Origin: Cladocopium goreaui
Taxonomy: Eukaryota > Sar > Dinophyceae > Suessiales > Symbiodiniaceae
Assembly: GCA_947184155.2 (NCBI GenBank)
Contig: CAMXCT020001002.1
Coordinates: 516,013 to 580,012 of the forward strand
Direction of reading: 5' to 3'
DNA length: 64,000 nt
Positions within the stretch are counted from its first letter, which is position 1; every line of letters begins with the position of its first letter. The notes under the pieces were generated by a model, which did no database searches, had not been told where the DNA came from, and worked only from the letters and a program-made list of their open reading frames with translations. This document shows positions 20,530 through 30,545 of the stretch, piece after piece. The translations under genes were made by a program, and so were the position numbers.

Positions 20530-23301
20530 TCATGTCATACCTCTCGTGAAGTGTTCAAGATGACGTTTTTTGTCTGCTATAATAGTATCATACCATTCAT
20601 TGGTGAGCACAAATGAAACTGGGTTCACTGCTTGCTGGGCAGTGGCACGCTGATGAAGTGCTCTGAGCGCCCTTCGATGTGCGTCCAGATCCTCAGGAGG
20701 GACCTTCCTTCGGACTCGCCTGTCGGGGAAATTTCGTTCCCTCAGGTTGGTTTGCAAGGCATGTTCCGCTATATAGACTGCTGGCTGCTGGAATAAAACT
20801 CGCTCCTCGAATCTGTCAAGATGGACTGTCCACTCAGCAAACATATGGTTGTGTGACTGTTGCTTCCTGAGTCGCGCCTCTGTTTGATGAAGGCTCCCAT
20901 TCATATGCCACAAACGTAAAAGACTGTAATTGGAAGGCCAGTCAAGTGGGCACAGTGTGGCTGTTTCTTTCCATTTCTCGGGGGTAAGCCCTTCTGGAGA
21001 AGGAATGATCACCTCCAGAATAGTACGATTCGATCCGAGTGGTTGGAGACCTCTCATCATACATGGTTCAACGAGCCCTGCGGTGTACCCATGGATGAGC
21101 TCCTGGAAGCTTCCAGCCATTCGAAAGTCTTCATCCAACCCCAGGTGAAAACCAGGCAAATTTGTAGAAACAAATTTGACTGCTTGGAGCAGCTGTTTTT
21201 CTCCTTCCGCGGAAAGCTCGTCACAGGAACGTTTCGGGCACGTGAGGTTGATTTCTTGAGGTTTCTGTGCATTCTCAGGAGCATGCTCGAGGAGTTTGGG
21301 AGCAATTTTACTGGCCCAACTAGCCGGAAACCATGCCAAGAGGGCAGAGGCTCCACCCGTAAGGTCCACTAACCCAGTAGTGCGCCGATGCGGCCGATCT
21401 GTTACTAAAACTTTAACAGGGCCACTCGGCGCTCGACTCCGATTCACCTCGGAGCTCTCGCGGGCTGAGCCAATGAGTTCAGAAAGGATGGGCCGAAACC
21501 AGTATGTGGCATACAAAAGGCATTCAGTTTCTGGAGTCACCATGGATTCAGCCAATCTCATCAAAGAGCTCATCGCTTGGGCGAGCTTCTCTGCCAAACG
21601 AATTGTGAGAGCCCTGGCTGTTTGCATAAGGACATCCTCCACTCTGGCACCTTGCCCGCGCAACCACAGTTCGCCAGCCACACTGAGCAAGACACGTGCA
21701 AACTTTTCTTGGATGGCAATTAAAGACAAGGTCAATCTCGCCTGAAGCCATAGCGGCGGGAGAATGCCAAGGTTTTCTGGTATGCAGAATGGGTTTCCGT
21801 CAAGTTGGGTATTGTCAAGTAAGATGGCTAGCTTATCAGCTGCGCTCAAGATCTCGTCCTCAGAGGGATCTTCAGCTGCTTCAGGTATGGGTGGACACCA
21901 TGAGATGGTAGGATCTTCTGGATCACTTTCTCCATGGGTAGAGGCTGCTTCTTCATCCGAGGAGGGGTCGCTCACTGTGTCTCTTGCACCTTCCGGGCTT
22001 GCAAGTTTCATCGTGCCTGGATCAAACTGGCGATCGAGTGTGGCCAAAAGCTCTGGTTGCAGCCGATGGGCATCAAAGTAATGGATACCAGGGATGACAA
22101 CGAGCTGTCGATCCTGTATACCAACATGAAAGAACACCTTGTGACCTCTATGTCGATGAACTAGGGCAGGAGACCCATTGTAAGCTGCACAAAGCCAGAG
22201 GGGAGATCTGTAACCATCAGCAGCGTAACCATATAAGTATTCACGATCAATTGAGCAGGGGAAAAATCCGCTGGTCGTCAATACATGGTCACGTGTGCGG
22301 GGCTCTAGCGCTGCAAGGACGTTGGGGGGAAGCCGTAGCCTGTCTCTGCATGCCACTACCAACCGATATCGTCTCCACGCTCGTGTGCCATTGATGGTCA
22401 CTATCATGGCAATAGCAAGGGGCGATTTATCTTGGGGAGTAAAGGGTACCGCTAATCCCCAGTCCAGTATGGTACATCTATCGCTAGGGTAGTTTGTAGG
22501 GCCACGGTACTGAATATTACGGCCTTTCAGAGTGAAATATCCGTAATGGTAGACCCCTAGTGTCTGAGCCATTCCAACCAAGCCTGCCATGTCGAGAGGC
22601 GAGACTATATAGGTGTGGTCAATGGCTCTTGTCAGCGCTACAGTTGCACGTCCATAGCAGTCCTCGCGCTCGTCTGCTGTTGAATCTCTCCGTCCTCCAC
22701 TGAGAAAACCTACCCCTGTTTGAACAATGACAGCAATGCGTGCTGTCGCTCCCGCAGCAGAGGAGGTGGTGGAAACTCGCAGCCCTCCATACCACTCGGT
22801 CTGAAAGCCGTGTTGGAGTAGCAACTTATGTACATCCGTACGGTTGCACAAGACAAGCAGCTGCGAGGTCGCTCCCTGTTGCAAGTTACGATAATAATTC
22901 TTCAGGTGGATACAAAAGGCAACCACATCCTCAACTGCAGACCTAAGATCCTTAGGTGCTTTCCACAATACTGTGCGGAAGCCTCCGATGGCAACAGTGG
23001 ACTCATGTGGCACGAAATGGCCAATGTAGATGTGGTTAGACTCATGGAGGACTAGCTCCGGATATCGAACTGCAACGATCGCTTGGTAGGTCAGCATTGA
23101 AACTCGCGAACTGTTAGGGAGAATGATTCCCCATCGGTGAGGGCCACAGAGTCCAGCTGCCTCAAGGGTCGTGGTGCTCTCAGGTACGCCAAACTCCTCT
23201 GGTGCTGTGGCAATCAACAAGACTGCGAGCACCGCTGCAATCAGACTGCTGTGTGCATCCAACTGGCAAGAACCAGTTTGGTGATTCTTATCTTGAAATA
23301 C
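20530..23301 (-). pseudogene. SF1 helicase, C-terminal part, cut by the repeat array
   Basis: A minus frame of about 920 codons. The first nine codons of the open frame (23,328-23,302) come from repeat module A, so the true upstream exons are missing. Residues numbered from 23,328: a helicase 2A-like region follows at about 60-180. Motif V-like VGFL lies at 206-209, and a motif VI-like block with CYGRATVALTRA at about 224-235 resembles the UPF1/ZNFX1-type signature VALTRA. The rest is a long unclassified C-terminal region with an acidic Ser/Asp/Glu linker (about 455-500). Walker A and B are absent because the N-terminal half is not here. Helicases of this type unwind RNA or DNA with ATP. As it stands it is a gene fragment, unless a splice joins it to exons beyond the array. 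I saw none at 56-64 kb. Confidence 0.6.
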
Positions 23302-23311
23302 GGGGGGGGCT

Positions 23312-23636
23312 GTGTCCAGGGGCTTCAAAATTGAAGTGCAAAAGCGGCGCCAGTTTTGGGGTCCACCTTATCGGCCAGGAAATTACAAAAGACGAGTTGG
23401 CAAGGCTCAAGGGCCAGCGCTCCGACTTGCGCAAAGCAATGCGAGAGAATCGCAAGGCAGCTAAGAATGCAGCAAAGCGGAAGAAGCGACTTGTCAAGGC
23501 GCTGTCCATGCAGATTTACGCAGTGCAAAGAAATCTTGGTGGAAGTCGTTTATACTGTCTGCTTGCTAAAACTGGTTTATGGTCCTTGCGGACAGCGAAT
23601 GTAAGCAGCGTTTCTAAGGACAAAGTGCTAGGTTAA
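23312..23636 (+). CDS. Basic coiled-coil ORF of module A, copy 1
   Basis: The plus frame contains EITKDELARLKGQRSDLRKA and then RENRKAAKNAAKRKKRLVKA, a highly basic helical segment. The frame enters from module B or flanking sequence, so the start is unknown. It stops at 23,636. The end of the basic segment (KRLVKA) fits directly to the exon AAKMLSTADLK at 24,833, so the two may be exons of one protein with the minisatellite in the intron. Basic coiled-coil segments of this kind also begin the module B transposase ORF. Function unknown. Near 23,618 copy 1 differs by small changes (CTAAGGACAAAG), which change its C-terminus. Confidence 0.4.
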
Positions 23637-23940
23637 AAGATACAGAGAACAAATGTGAGCCCGATGTTTTCAAGCAGTTTGGAACAAAGTAAGAGGTCAA
23701 AAAGAACCCCGAACTGGCGAATGTGCAAAGGTAAAACGGATTTGAGTTTGTTGCTTGGAGACACCCCTGTCAGTCCACGTTTGAGTTTGTCGCTTGGAGA
23801 CACCCCTGTCAGTCCACTCCCTGTACAAGGAGATTGCAGGTCGCAGGTGTGACCTGGAAGGGTCGTAGGTGGAGGTTTGAGGGTCGTAGGCGGGCTTGCA
23901 GGGTTGCAGGTAGGGTGTACCTTACACACCGTGGAGGTGG

Positions 23941-24379
23941 TACACCTTAAACACTGGTGTGGTTCACCTTAAACACCGGGGGTGTGGTACACCTTAAACA
24001 CCGGTGTGGTTCGCCTTAAACACCAGGGTGTGGTACACCTTAAACACCGGTGTGGTTCACCTTCCAACACCAGGGGTGTGGTACACCTTAAACACCGGTG
24101 TGGTTCACCTTAAACACCAGGGGTGTGGTACACCTTAAACACCGGTGTGGTTCACCTTAAACACCAGGGTGTGGTACACCTTAAACACCGGTGTGGTTCA
24201 CCTTAAACACCAGGGGTGTGGTACACCTTAAACACCGGTGTGGTTCACCTTAAACACCAGGGTGTGGTACACCTTAAACACCGGTGTGGTTCACTTTAAA
24301 CACCAGGGGTGTGGTACACCTTAAACACCGGTGTGGTTCACCTTAAACACCAGGGGTGTGGTACACCTTAAACACCGGG
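23941..24379 (+). repeat. 47-bp minisatellite in module A, copy 1
   Basis: About nine units of the same family as 17,078-17,505, with the same 5' flank. Length 439 bp, against 391, 440 and 345 bp in copies 2-4. The differences are close to multiples of the unit, so this is a VNTR within the array. Confidence 0.95.
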
Positions 24380-24832
24380 ATTTGAGGCCGTAGGTTTGAC
24401 CTGGACGGGCGGTAGGTAGACCCGTGAGGGCGGTAGGCGGTAGGTTGTGTTTCGACACCGGGCTTTGTTTGGGGCCTTGCTGCTTGTGGGCTGGTTAGTC
24501 TACACCGCGCGGTTGCCACAGTGCGCTTGTTTGGGGTCGCAGGCTTGGCCTTGAAGGGTTGTAGGTGCAGCGGTGCGGGATGTTGGTGTGCTGATTGTGG
24601 TTTGAAGGTGGCCAGATATAGGTTCTTAATTTGGGAGCTTGAAACGCGTAGTTCTCCAAGACCACATGGGCAGCATTCCCCCATAGTATTGCCACCGATG
24701 TTTGGGTGGCAAGCAGATGTTTCTCTTAACCTTCGGTGGAATCGCTTGGATCTTTTCTCGTAGGGGTCTAGTTGACCATAAAGCGTTTGAATGTTAGTGG
24801 CGAATCTGTGTACCAGTCTGTTGTTCCTGCAG

Positions 24833-25012
24833 GCGGCCAAAATGTTGTCCACCGCAGATTTGAAGCTCCTGGTCGAAGCCAAGGAGGCAGGGAGCATGTT
24901 TCAAAGGTTTTTCATACCGGGCCAGAGCAATGCTGTCCTGAGGCGGAGGCTGCAGAGTTGGCGAGAGCCCCCAACTAGGCGTGGTAGAGTTAGAGAGCCT
25001 GGTTGGTTTTGA
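24833..25012 (+). CDS. AAK-LS-DL exon-like ORF, copy 1
   Basis: Begins after a CTGCAG acceptor-like site and reads AAKMLSTADLKLLVEAKEAG, then a Phe/Arg-rich end (FQRFF, RRRLQSW) to a TGA at 25,012. Related to 16,877-16,993. Probably the second exon of the basic coiled-coil protein. Function unknown. Confidence 0.4.
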   Translation, partial: AAKMLSTADLKLLVEAKEAGSMFQRFFIPGQSNAVLRRRLQSWREPPTRRGRVREPGWF

Positions 25013-26457
25013 CTGCTGAACCAGTCATTCCAAGCTATGCAGCGTCCATTCTGTCAATGCCGTACCGAACCTGCGGCAGTTTCGTTTTTGATCATGTCCG
25101 TGTCACATTTGACTGAAAGAGAGAGAGCCTGCATTTGAAACACAGTAATAAAAGTGTTCTGTCTCAGAATGGACAGCGCCCATGCTATCAATGCCGCTCC
25201 GAGCCAACCTCATTGTTGTCGTTGTTTTGATTGTGACATGTGCTTGCAGGGAGATCGGGCAGAATGAGAGGTGCGTGAGGCTCGCAGGAGCCTTTGCCTC
25301 GCAGAGCATGGGAAACTACAGTTGCAGTGGTGCAGACCACAGGCCCCAAGGTACAGTTGGAGTGGCATAGATCACTCCCTTGAGTGGCCTTCGGTTGTGT
25401 AGCTGCTTTTCACTCTGCCCGGCTCGTGACACAGACGACCAAAGTGCGACAGCAAATGGGAAACTCGTCGCAACAGCCAGTTTGCTTGTAATTTGCCGCA
25501 CAGTGCTGGCCGATGATTGCGTATAACATAATCTGATCTGTCAAGCAAGGGATGAATATGGAATCGGGGCTTGCGAAACAAGATTTAGGAAACCCATTTT
25601 GTCAGCTAAACATCTTGTTTTGCCAGTTGTTGTCACAAAGGGTTTTTGGACCACATTGAACATTGAACAAGACTTATGAGACCTCTTCCCCATGCGCGCC
25701 TTTGGTTTTGGCAATCCTCGTCGGTAGAGTTAACTGGACAACCGTCTTTCTATGGGAAGAGATGTGAGCTTGAATTGCCTGAGGTTATAGATCCCGGGTA
25801 AGACTTCTGGACTTTATTATTTGTAGCCGTGACGAGGCCTGCAGTCTTGTAGTTGCAGCTTCGAGCACGGCCATTTCCTGTCCACCTGCAGCATGTTTGT
25901 ATGTTTCCTAGTTGTTCCTAGTTTGGTTAACATGTTTGCCGTGTCTTGTAGCAGTGCTGGGTTCCCAAGTCTGAAGTGTCAGAGTGGTAGGTCCTTGCAT
26001 GATGTACGGGAATGCATGTGGTGCTCGCGATTTTCTCTGTGTAGCTGATCAGCCGCTTCTGTCTCAGAAACTTTGACCTCAGGAGTCGGCAGTCATCTGT
26101 CAGCTTAGTGCAACACATGACGCGCATTTGCTTTTGACCATGGCAGCTCCTGGTTTTCTACAAACCGCATTTATAGCACGGTCATGTGATTAGCTTGGTT
26201 GCTTTGACAGCATTATGTCAGAGTCAGTCGTGACACTTCGAAGGTGTTGTAGTCGTAGTTGCGTGTCATCCTATAGCTACTTGCTTCCAGGTACACACGC
26301 GCCGACCCAATGCATCTCCAAGACGGTGCAGGCGGGGTGATGAAGTGGACGGGGGTCGACATGGACATGTACCGGTTCGCGACTCCGTAGTGTCAGGACC
26401 TGCCCCCTTCACCCCCGTAGACTCTTAGCGCCTTACTTCCCAATTCATTCTTAGTAG
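25013..26457. other. Gene-free upstream region of the Rep gene
   Basis: About 1.4 kb without a convincing coding frame on either strand, repeated in all A copies (35,178-36,700, 43,449-44,971, 51,642-53,164). It is conserved between copies as well as the genes are, which reflects recent amplification more than selection. Confidence 0.4.
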
Positions 26458-26653
26458 CTTGCGGAGGAGGTTCTTTCCCGACAGAAATAACATTGTATTT
26501 TTAGTTCGGGCGAAACCTCCTCCGCGTATTTTCCATTGCAAAAGCCACCTGATTTGGCTATTACTCCTCCGCAAGGGTTTACTCCAAACCTACTCCGCAC
26601 ATTGTTTCCAATCAGAACTAACGCGTTGCTTTGCAGTAAAACTTCCTCCGCTG
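26458..26653 (+). promoter_or_regulatory. Candidate rolling-circle origin: hairpin plus iterons, copy 1
   Basis: GCGGAGGAGGTT (26,461-26,472) and AACCTCCTCCGC (26,514-26,525) form a perfect 12-bp GC-rich stem. CCCGA/TCGGG adds an inner stem around an AT-rich loop (about 26,482-26,504). The core TCCTCCGC or TACTCCGC recurs at 26,564-26,575 (there as a perfect 12-bp inverse of 26,458-26,469), about 26,590-26,600 and 26,642-26,653. GC stem, AT loop and short repeats just upstream of rep are the known layout of CRESS-virus origins. The canonical nonanucleotide was not found in the loop. Confidence 0.5.
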
Positions 26654-26672
26654 ATGTCCTGTGAGGCAGTGG

Positions 26673-26684
26673 TTTTGGTTCAAG
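26673..26684 (+). other. DinoSL-like sequence fused to the Rep start codon, copy 1
   Basis: TTTTGGTTCAAG, which matches the 3' end of DinoSL at 11 of 12 positions, lies immediately before the Rep ATG. It repeats at 36,916, 45,187 and 53,380. It may be a spliced-leader relict from a retroposed mRNA. At 12 bases with one mismatch, chance is not excluded. Confidence 0.35.
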
Positions 26685-28079
26685 ATGGTAGCTTCCGCTG
26701 TGCAGGTGGCGAAACGCGCCTTAGTTTCCTTGTTGTTGGCGTTGGCCCACCAATATGGAGTCTGCGTGAAGGTCACGCGGGAGAGCCCTGATCCTTTGGT
26801 GGAGAAAGCTTTCCGGTGCATCATCAAGAAGGTGCACCCTGACAAAGGAGGCTGTGTGGAACACGCTCAGCAGTTGCAACGAGCGCGGGAGGAATGGCAA
26901 ACGGTGAAAGGGAGGAAGGACCCTGGTGGCCGACCAGCCCAAGCTTCCGCTATGTCTTTGGTAGGCAAGAAGGAGACAGGCCGCCAAGGGTATCGGATTC
27001 GTTCCGTTGCAGTGCTGTTGACGTACCATGGCGTGCAGCAGGATCAATGGCCAGCTTTCTTGACTTTTGTTCGTGATCATGTTGCTCATTGGGGAGTAGA
27101 GAAGTGGTGTGCTTCCATGGAGACATGTTCATCAGGCAAGCCACACGTCCACCTCATGGTGCAATTCCACAAAGCCTTAGACAGCCGTGTGGTTGATGTG
27201 TTTTCCTTTGCTGCTGCCAGACCAAATGCGAGCTCCACAGATCTCTGTGGTGAAGGGCTGTCTGGGCGACAGTTGCAACGGTCCATTGACCGGGGGATGT
27301 TTTACGTCTTCGCAGACAAAATCGGCACACTCTTTGGCAAGGATGGGTTGCCGTTCACAGAGGGCAATTATTTGCCATGCTGGGTTCGGTGTGAGAAGAC
27401 CTACCAAGTCCTGGGCAAGTGGCCGGAGACGTTGTGGAAGCAACGTAAAATCAGCTCAGCCACTTATGAGAAATTGCTTTATTTGACAAGAGATGGTGTG
27501 CTCTCACGCAAACGAAATTTAGATGCTTGCAAGGACCATGAGGATAGTGCAGCTTTGACTTTGGCCATGGCAGAGCGAGTTCAAAGGATTCGGTCCAACC
27601 CCAGCCTCTTCCGGCCGTTTCCGAAAGTGCCAGATGCTGAGGCTTGGCTCAAGCTTTTTCAAGCTGATGCCTTGCGCTACCCTATCTTGGTTGTGCTCGG
27701 GCCTTCCCGAGCAGGGAAAACTGAATGGGCCAAGAGCCTGTTCAAGCGACCTTTGGAACTGAAGATAGGAACTTTGGAGTTTTTCCCAGAGACCATGAGG
27801 CACTTTCAGCGGGCCGTACATGATGGATTGGTCCTTGATGATGTGAGAGATTTGAATTTCCTTGTCAGCCACCAGGAAAAGCTTCAGGGCAAGTATGATG
27901 CCTTAGTTGAATTCGGTTCAACTGCAGGTGGCACATGCGCATACCATCGCGATTTGTTTGGCGTGCCAGTGGTTGCAACAGTCAATTATTCAACGAAGAA
28001 TTTAGATTATTTGGAGAATCACGATTGGCTTGCCAACCCTGGAAACAGGGTGGTGGTAGTGCTAAGCGGTTCCAATTGA
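26685..28079 (+). CDS. rep: J-domain/HUH endonuclease/SF3 helicase fusion (CRESS-type Rep), copy 1
   Basis: 464 aa from the ATG at 26,685; the frame is open from 26,661, but the first ATG follows the DinoSL-like sequence. Residues about 20-80 form a J domain with helix II (EKAFRCIIKK) and the loop H51-P-D-K-G-G, which would recruit an Hsp70. Residues about 104-220 form an HUH nuclease: motif I VLLTYHG (110-116); motif II GKPHVHL with H154 and H156, and E146 at the geminivirus spacing; motif III FYVFADKIG with Tyr207. Residues about 310-464 form an SF3 helicase: Walker A GPSRAGKT (339-346), Walker B LVLDD (D385, D386) and motif C VVATVN (N434). Known Reps nick an origin hairpin, stay joined to the 5' end and unwind the template. 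The J domain fusion is unusual. No intron is evident. Expression and activity are inferred only. Confidence 0.85.
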   Translation: MVASAVQVAKRALVSLLLALAHQYGVCVKVTRESPDPLVEKAFRCIIKKVHPDKGGCVEHAQQLQRAREEWQTVKGRKDPGGRPAQASAMSLVGKKETGRQGYRIRSVAVLLTYHGVQQDQWPAFLTFVRDHVAHWGVEKWCASMETCSSGKPHVHLMVQFHKALDSRVVDVFSFAAARPNASSTDLCGEGLSGRQLQRSIDRGMFYVFADKIGTLFGKDGLPFTEGNYLPCWVRCEKTYQVLGKWPETLWKQRKISSATYEKLLYLTRDGVLSRKRNLDACKDHEDSAALTLAMAERVQRIRSNPSLFRPFPKVPDAEAWLKLFQADALRYPILVVLGPSRAGKTEWAKSLFKRPLELKIGTLEFFPETMRHFQRAVHDGLVLDDVRDLNFLVSHQEKLQGKYDALVEFGSTAGGTCAYHRDLFGVPVVATVNYSTKNLDYLENHDWLANPGNRVVVVLSGSN

Positions 28080-29317
28080 TTCTTAATTTGTTTTGCATAG
28101 GCTGACGCCCGACCTTCTTGCTAATGTGTTGAAAAAGGTGACATTTCATGTTTTGTCGCAGGTGGTCAAAACACATGTCCTGTTGTCTGCCTTTTCCCTG
28201 ATGTTTGTTTCGTGATTTGTTGCAAGTTCACCAGTTTGCTGCTGATGGTTCGACAGGTCATTTCAAACAGTTTCGAATCCAGTCAATGCAGCTTCTGATT
28301 TTGCCAACGTGTCAGCTGGTTTGATGTTTTCCTTTGGCATTTCTTTCTGTATTGACCATGTTGTGGCTGACTGTGGTTTCATTTGATCGACCTGGCAGGC
28401 TGAGACTTTGCGATTCAGCTGTGAGCTTCGACATTGCCTGGAGGTGCGCTTCCAAGGGCTATTTTGGGCAAGATCCGCACAGTTTTGAGTCCAGTCTTTG
28501 CTCCATGTGTCAGCAAGGTTTCGGCAGGTCCCTTCAAACAGTTTTGACTCCAGTCAATGCAGCTTCTGATTTTGCTAAAGTGTCAGCTGGTGCTTTTGCC
28601 CTTTGATGTTGTCCTTTTGCATTGGGTTTTGTGTTGACTGATACTTCTCCGAAATATCCGATACGTCAGCCAGCGTACCTAAACTTTTGCAGTTTTTATG
28701 CGCCCGTTTTTCTGTGTGGAACATGGCTGTTACCATGGAAGGTGCTGCTATTTGATCCCTTTAGAGTGTGAGTGCTGACGAGAGATCTTTGCCACTTGAT
28801 TTTTTAGAGGCGATGTTCTGCCAGAGAACGTGAGAAAGGTCAGGCTACCTGATTTTTAAATACTTACAAGCTTCTGTTTCTTGGCAATTTCCTAGAACTG
28901 CCGCTTCTGGATTTGAGCATGGCCCGGCCTTGGTGAAGCGTAGGCTTCTAAGCAAACACGAAACAATCAGAAGATCTTCAATGCTTAAGGTATGATGCAG
29001 GGATGATGGAACCATGTTGGAATGGAGCGCTGAGTCTTGAGTTTCAATGGCTGACATTATGACATCAAGAGAGTTTATTGACGCTTTGACTTTGTTTCAC
29101 ATTGTAGGTCGTACTGGAGCATGGGTGCCTGGAGAAGCCAGCAGCTGAGAAATGCCACAGCAGCAGACCGCCTGTGCGCATTTTGTTGTTGGTGTTGAGG
29201 GTTTCAATGACTGCTGCCGTTTGTTGTTGTGTCATACCTAGCGGCAACTTGTGTTCAAGCCTTAGACCTTAGAGTTTGCTACTGCCTGCGCAAGTTTTGT
29301 CTTGTGGAAGTGGTCGC
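28080..29317. other. Downstream region of module A, with an internal 100-bp direct repeat
   Basis: No gene is supported. A block with CCAGTCAATGCAGCTTCTGA and GTGTCAGCTGGT occurs twice (about 28,255-28,345 and 28,530-28,620). Equivalent regions lie at 38,323-39,560, 46,594-47,831 and 54,787-56,024. Confidence 0.5.
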
Positions 29318-29517
29318 CCATGCCGCCCAAAGCAGCTGCGAAAGCGAAGTCGAAGGCTGAGGACTTGGGATTGGGGGTTCCGTTGTGCATTGGACATGTA
29401 TTTTCAGTCAAGGTTTGGAACCCCAAAACGGGGTCCAGAAAGAGGCTTGAATTCCAGGGCCTCACTGAAAGACCTCCATTGTGCAGCTTCTGCAGCAAAG
29501 CCGAAAGCCAAATCTGA
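29318..29517 (+). CDS. Short ORF MPPKAAAKAKSKA crossing the A/B junction
   Basis: Starts with MPPKAAAKAKSKAEDLGLG and runs from A into B (LTERPPLCSFCSKAESQI, stop). It could be the first exon of the module B transposase gene, since it is followed by it on the same strand. In copy 4 the A part is followed by other sequence and ends LYITQIN. Copies also lie at 39,561-39,760 and 47,832-48,031. The ORF contains WNPKTGSRK, read from a GGGGTCC-type repeat. Function unknown. Confidence 0.4.
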
Positions 29518-29601
29518 ATTGTTGACGATTTTTTGGCTCAAACATTTGCTGCTCGGATAGGTGCACTGCTATTCTTGATTGCGCGCGCACGCTTGTTAGC
29601 C

Positions 29602-30209
29602 ATGTGTGACCAACTAGCGGAGGTGCAAAAGAAGATTGCTAACTTGCAACGGCATATCAGAAGAGCCAAGCAGAGAGAAACAGCTCGGGAAGAAATTGTT
29701 GACCAACAAGCTCTGGTTGTCTTTATTTTTCAGGCTATCGTGCCGATGTCGCTGGTCACTTCCACCTTTCCAGATCCAAACGTTGCATGTCGCTGGACAG
29801 TGCAGTGGCTCACGTTGAGTGGGGGTACATCAGAGCTCCTTTGGAAGACAAGGTCATGCTCATGTTGGACCCTTACCGACAATATCCGATACATCGGCTA
29901 CTGGCAGCCTTTCGCTACCTAGTGCTGTTCCAACTGCGTGAGTGGGTTCAGAAAATGAATTATGAATTTGGAGTGGCCCCATCGCGGCGCATGATGGTCG
30001 ACCGCGTCCAGCATTTGCTGCCCGACAGTTGGCCTGTTGACTTGCAGGCACGGCTACTTCGCCCATTAGCAACTGCACGCGGCCAGCGCAGGTACCTTGC
30101 GGCCTTCAGGAATCGCTTTGGGTGCAAACTTGGCAAGCTACGGACGAGTCCACCAATGTCGTTGCAGGAGAAGCAGTCCAAGGCACGGGTGGTTGATTGG
30201 CTGGGTTAG
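29602..30209 (+). pseudogene. Transposase N-terminal exon, copy B1, frameshifted
   Basis: The ATG at 29,602 (MCDQLAEVQKKIANLQRHI) starts a basic coiled coil. A T run at about 29,725-29,730 has five T's where the other B copies have six, and the frame shifts. The rest of the domain, including the DNA-binding-like end (RRYLAAFRNRFGCKLGKL), stays open in the other frame (29,787-30,209). It is therefore a broken copy. Confidence 0.6.
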
Positions 30210-30400
30210 TGTTGTGCAAGCAGATTTGTAAAGGTTTCTTTGAGATGCTGTGTTGACATTCGGTCAATATTTGGGTATTCCGGTAAAATGCTGATTTGCT
30301 GTTTGTAGGACCATGACAAATCACAACCTCCGGTTCTTGCAGTTTTGAAGCATACAGTGCAAGTTTTGGATCTCATTTGTACGCATTTTTGATTCCAAAT

Positions 30401-30530
30401 GCGGACCCCGTTTTGGGGTCCAAAAAGCGGACCCCAAAGTGCAGATGACCAAGGTTTCTCACTTCCTAGCCATTGCTTGTCATTTTTGGGTCCGGAAAAT
30501 AGACCCCAAAACGGGGTCCGCTTTTTGGAC
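30401..30530. repeat. GGGGTCC/GGACCCC inverted repeat, copy B1
   Basis: Left arm GCGGACCCCGTTTTGGGGTC (30,401-30,420) and its exact reverse complement in the right arm near 30,510-30,525, with further pairing outside, form a hairpin of about 130 bp. It lies between the two transposase exons. Read through, the arms give GSAFW-like peptides. It resembles a MITE in an intron. Confidence 0.7.
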
Positions 30531-30545
30531 TGAAAATGATCATTG

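Larger units (their letters stand above)
23302..29481 (+). mobile_element. Module A, copy 1
   Basis: Holds the basic coiled-coil ORF, minisatellite, AAK exon, 1.4 kb of gene-free sequence, origin-like hairpin, J-Rep gene and about 1.4 kb of downstream sequence. Copy 1 lacks about 80 bp present at 35,201-35,280 in copy 2 (junction at about 25,034). It abuts the helicase remnant on the left. Confidence 0.75.

Noticed and set aside
24343..24897. Minus-strand ORF in module A (148-184 codons, repeated in each copy)
   Set aside because: It is antisense to the AAK exon and partly read from the minisatellite. Its conservation only reflects the near identity of the A copies.
26458..26600. Canonical CRESS nonanucleotide (NANTATTAC)
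   Set aside because: GGCTATTAC near 26,556 keeps only the TATTAC end and is not in the loop of the stem. I found no proper match in module A by reading.
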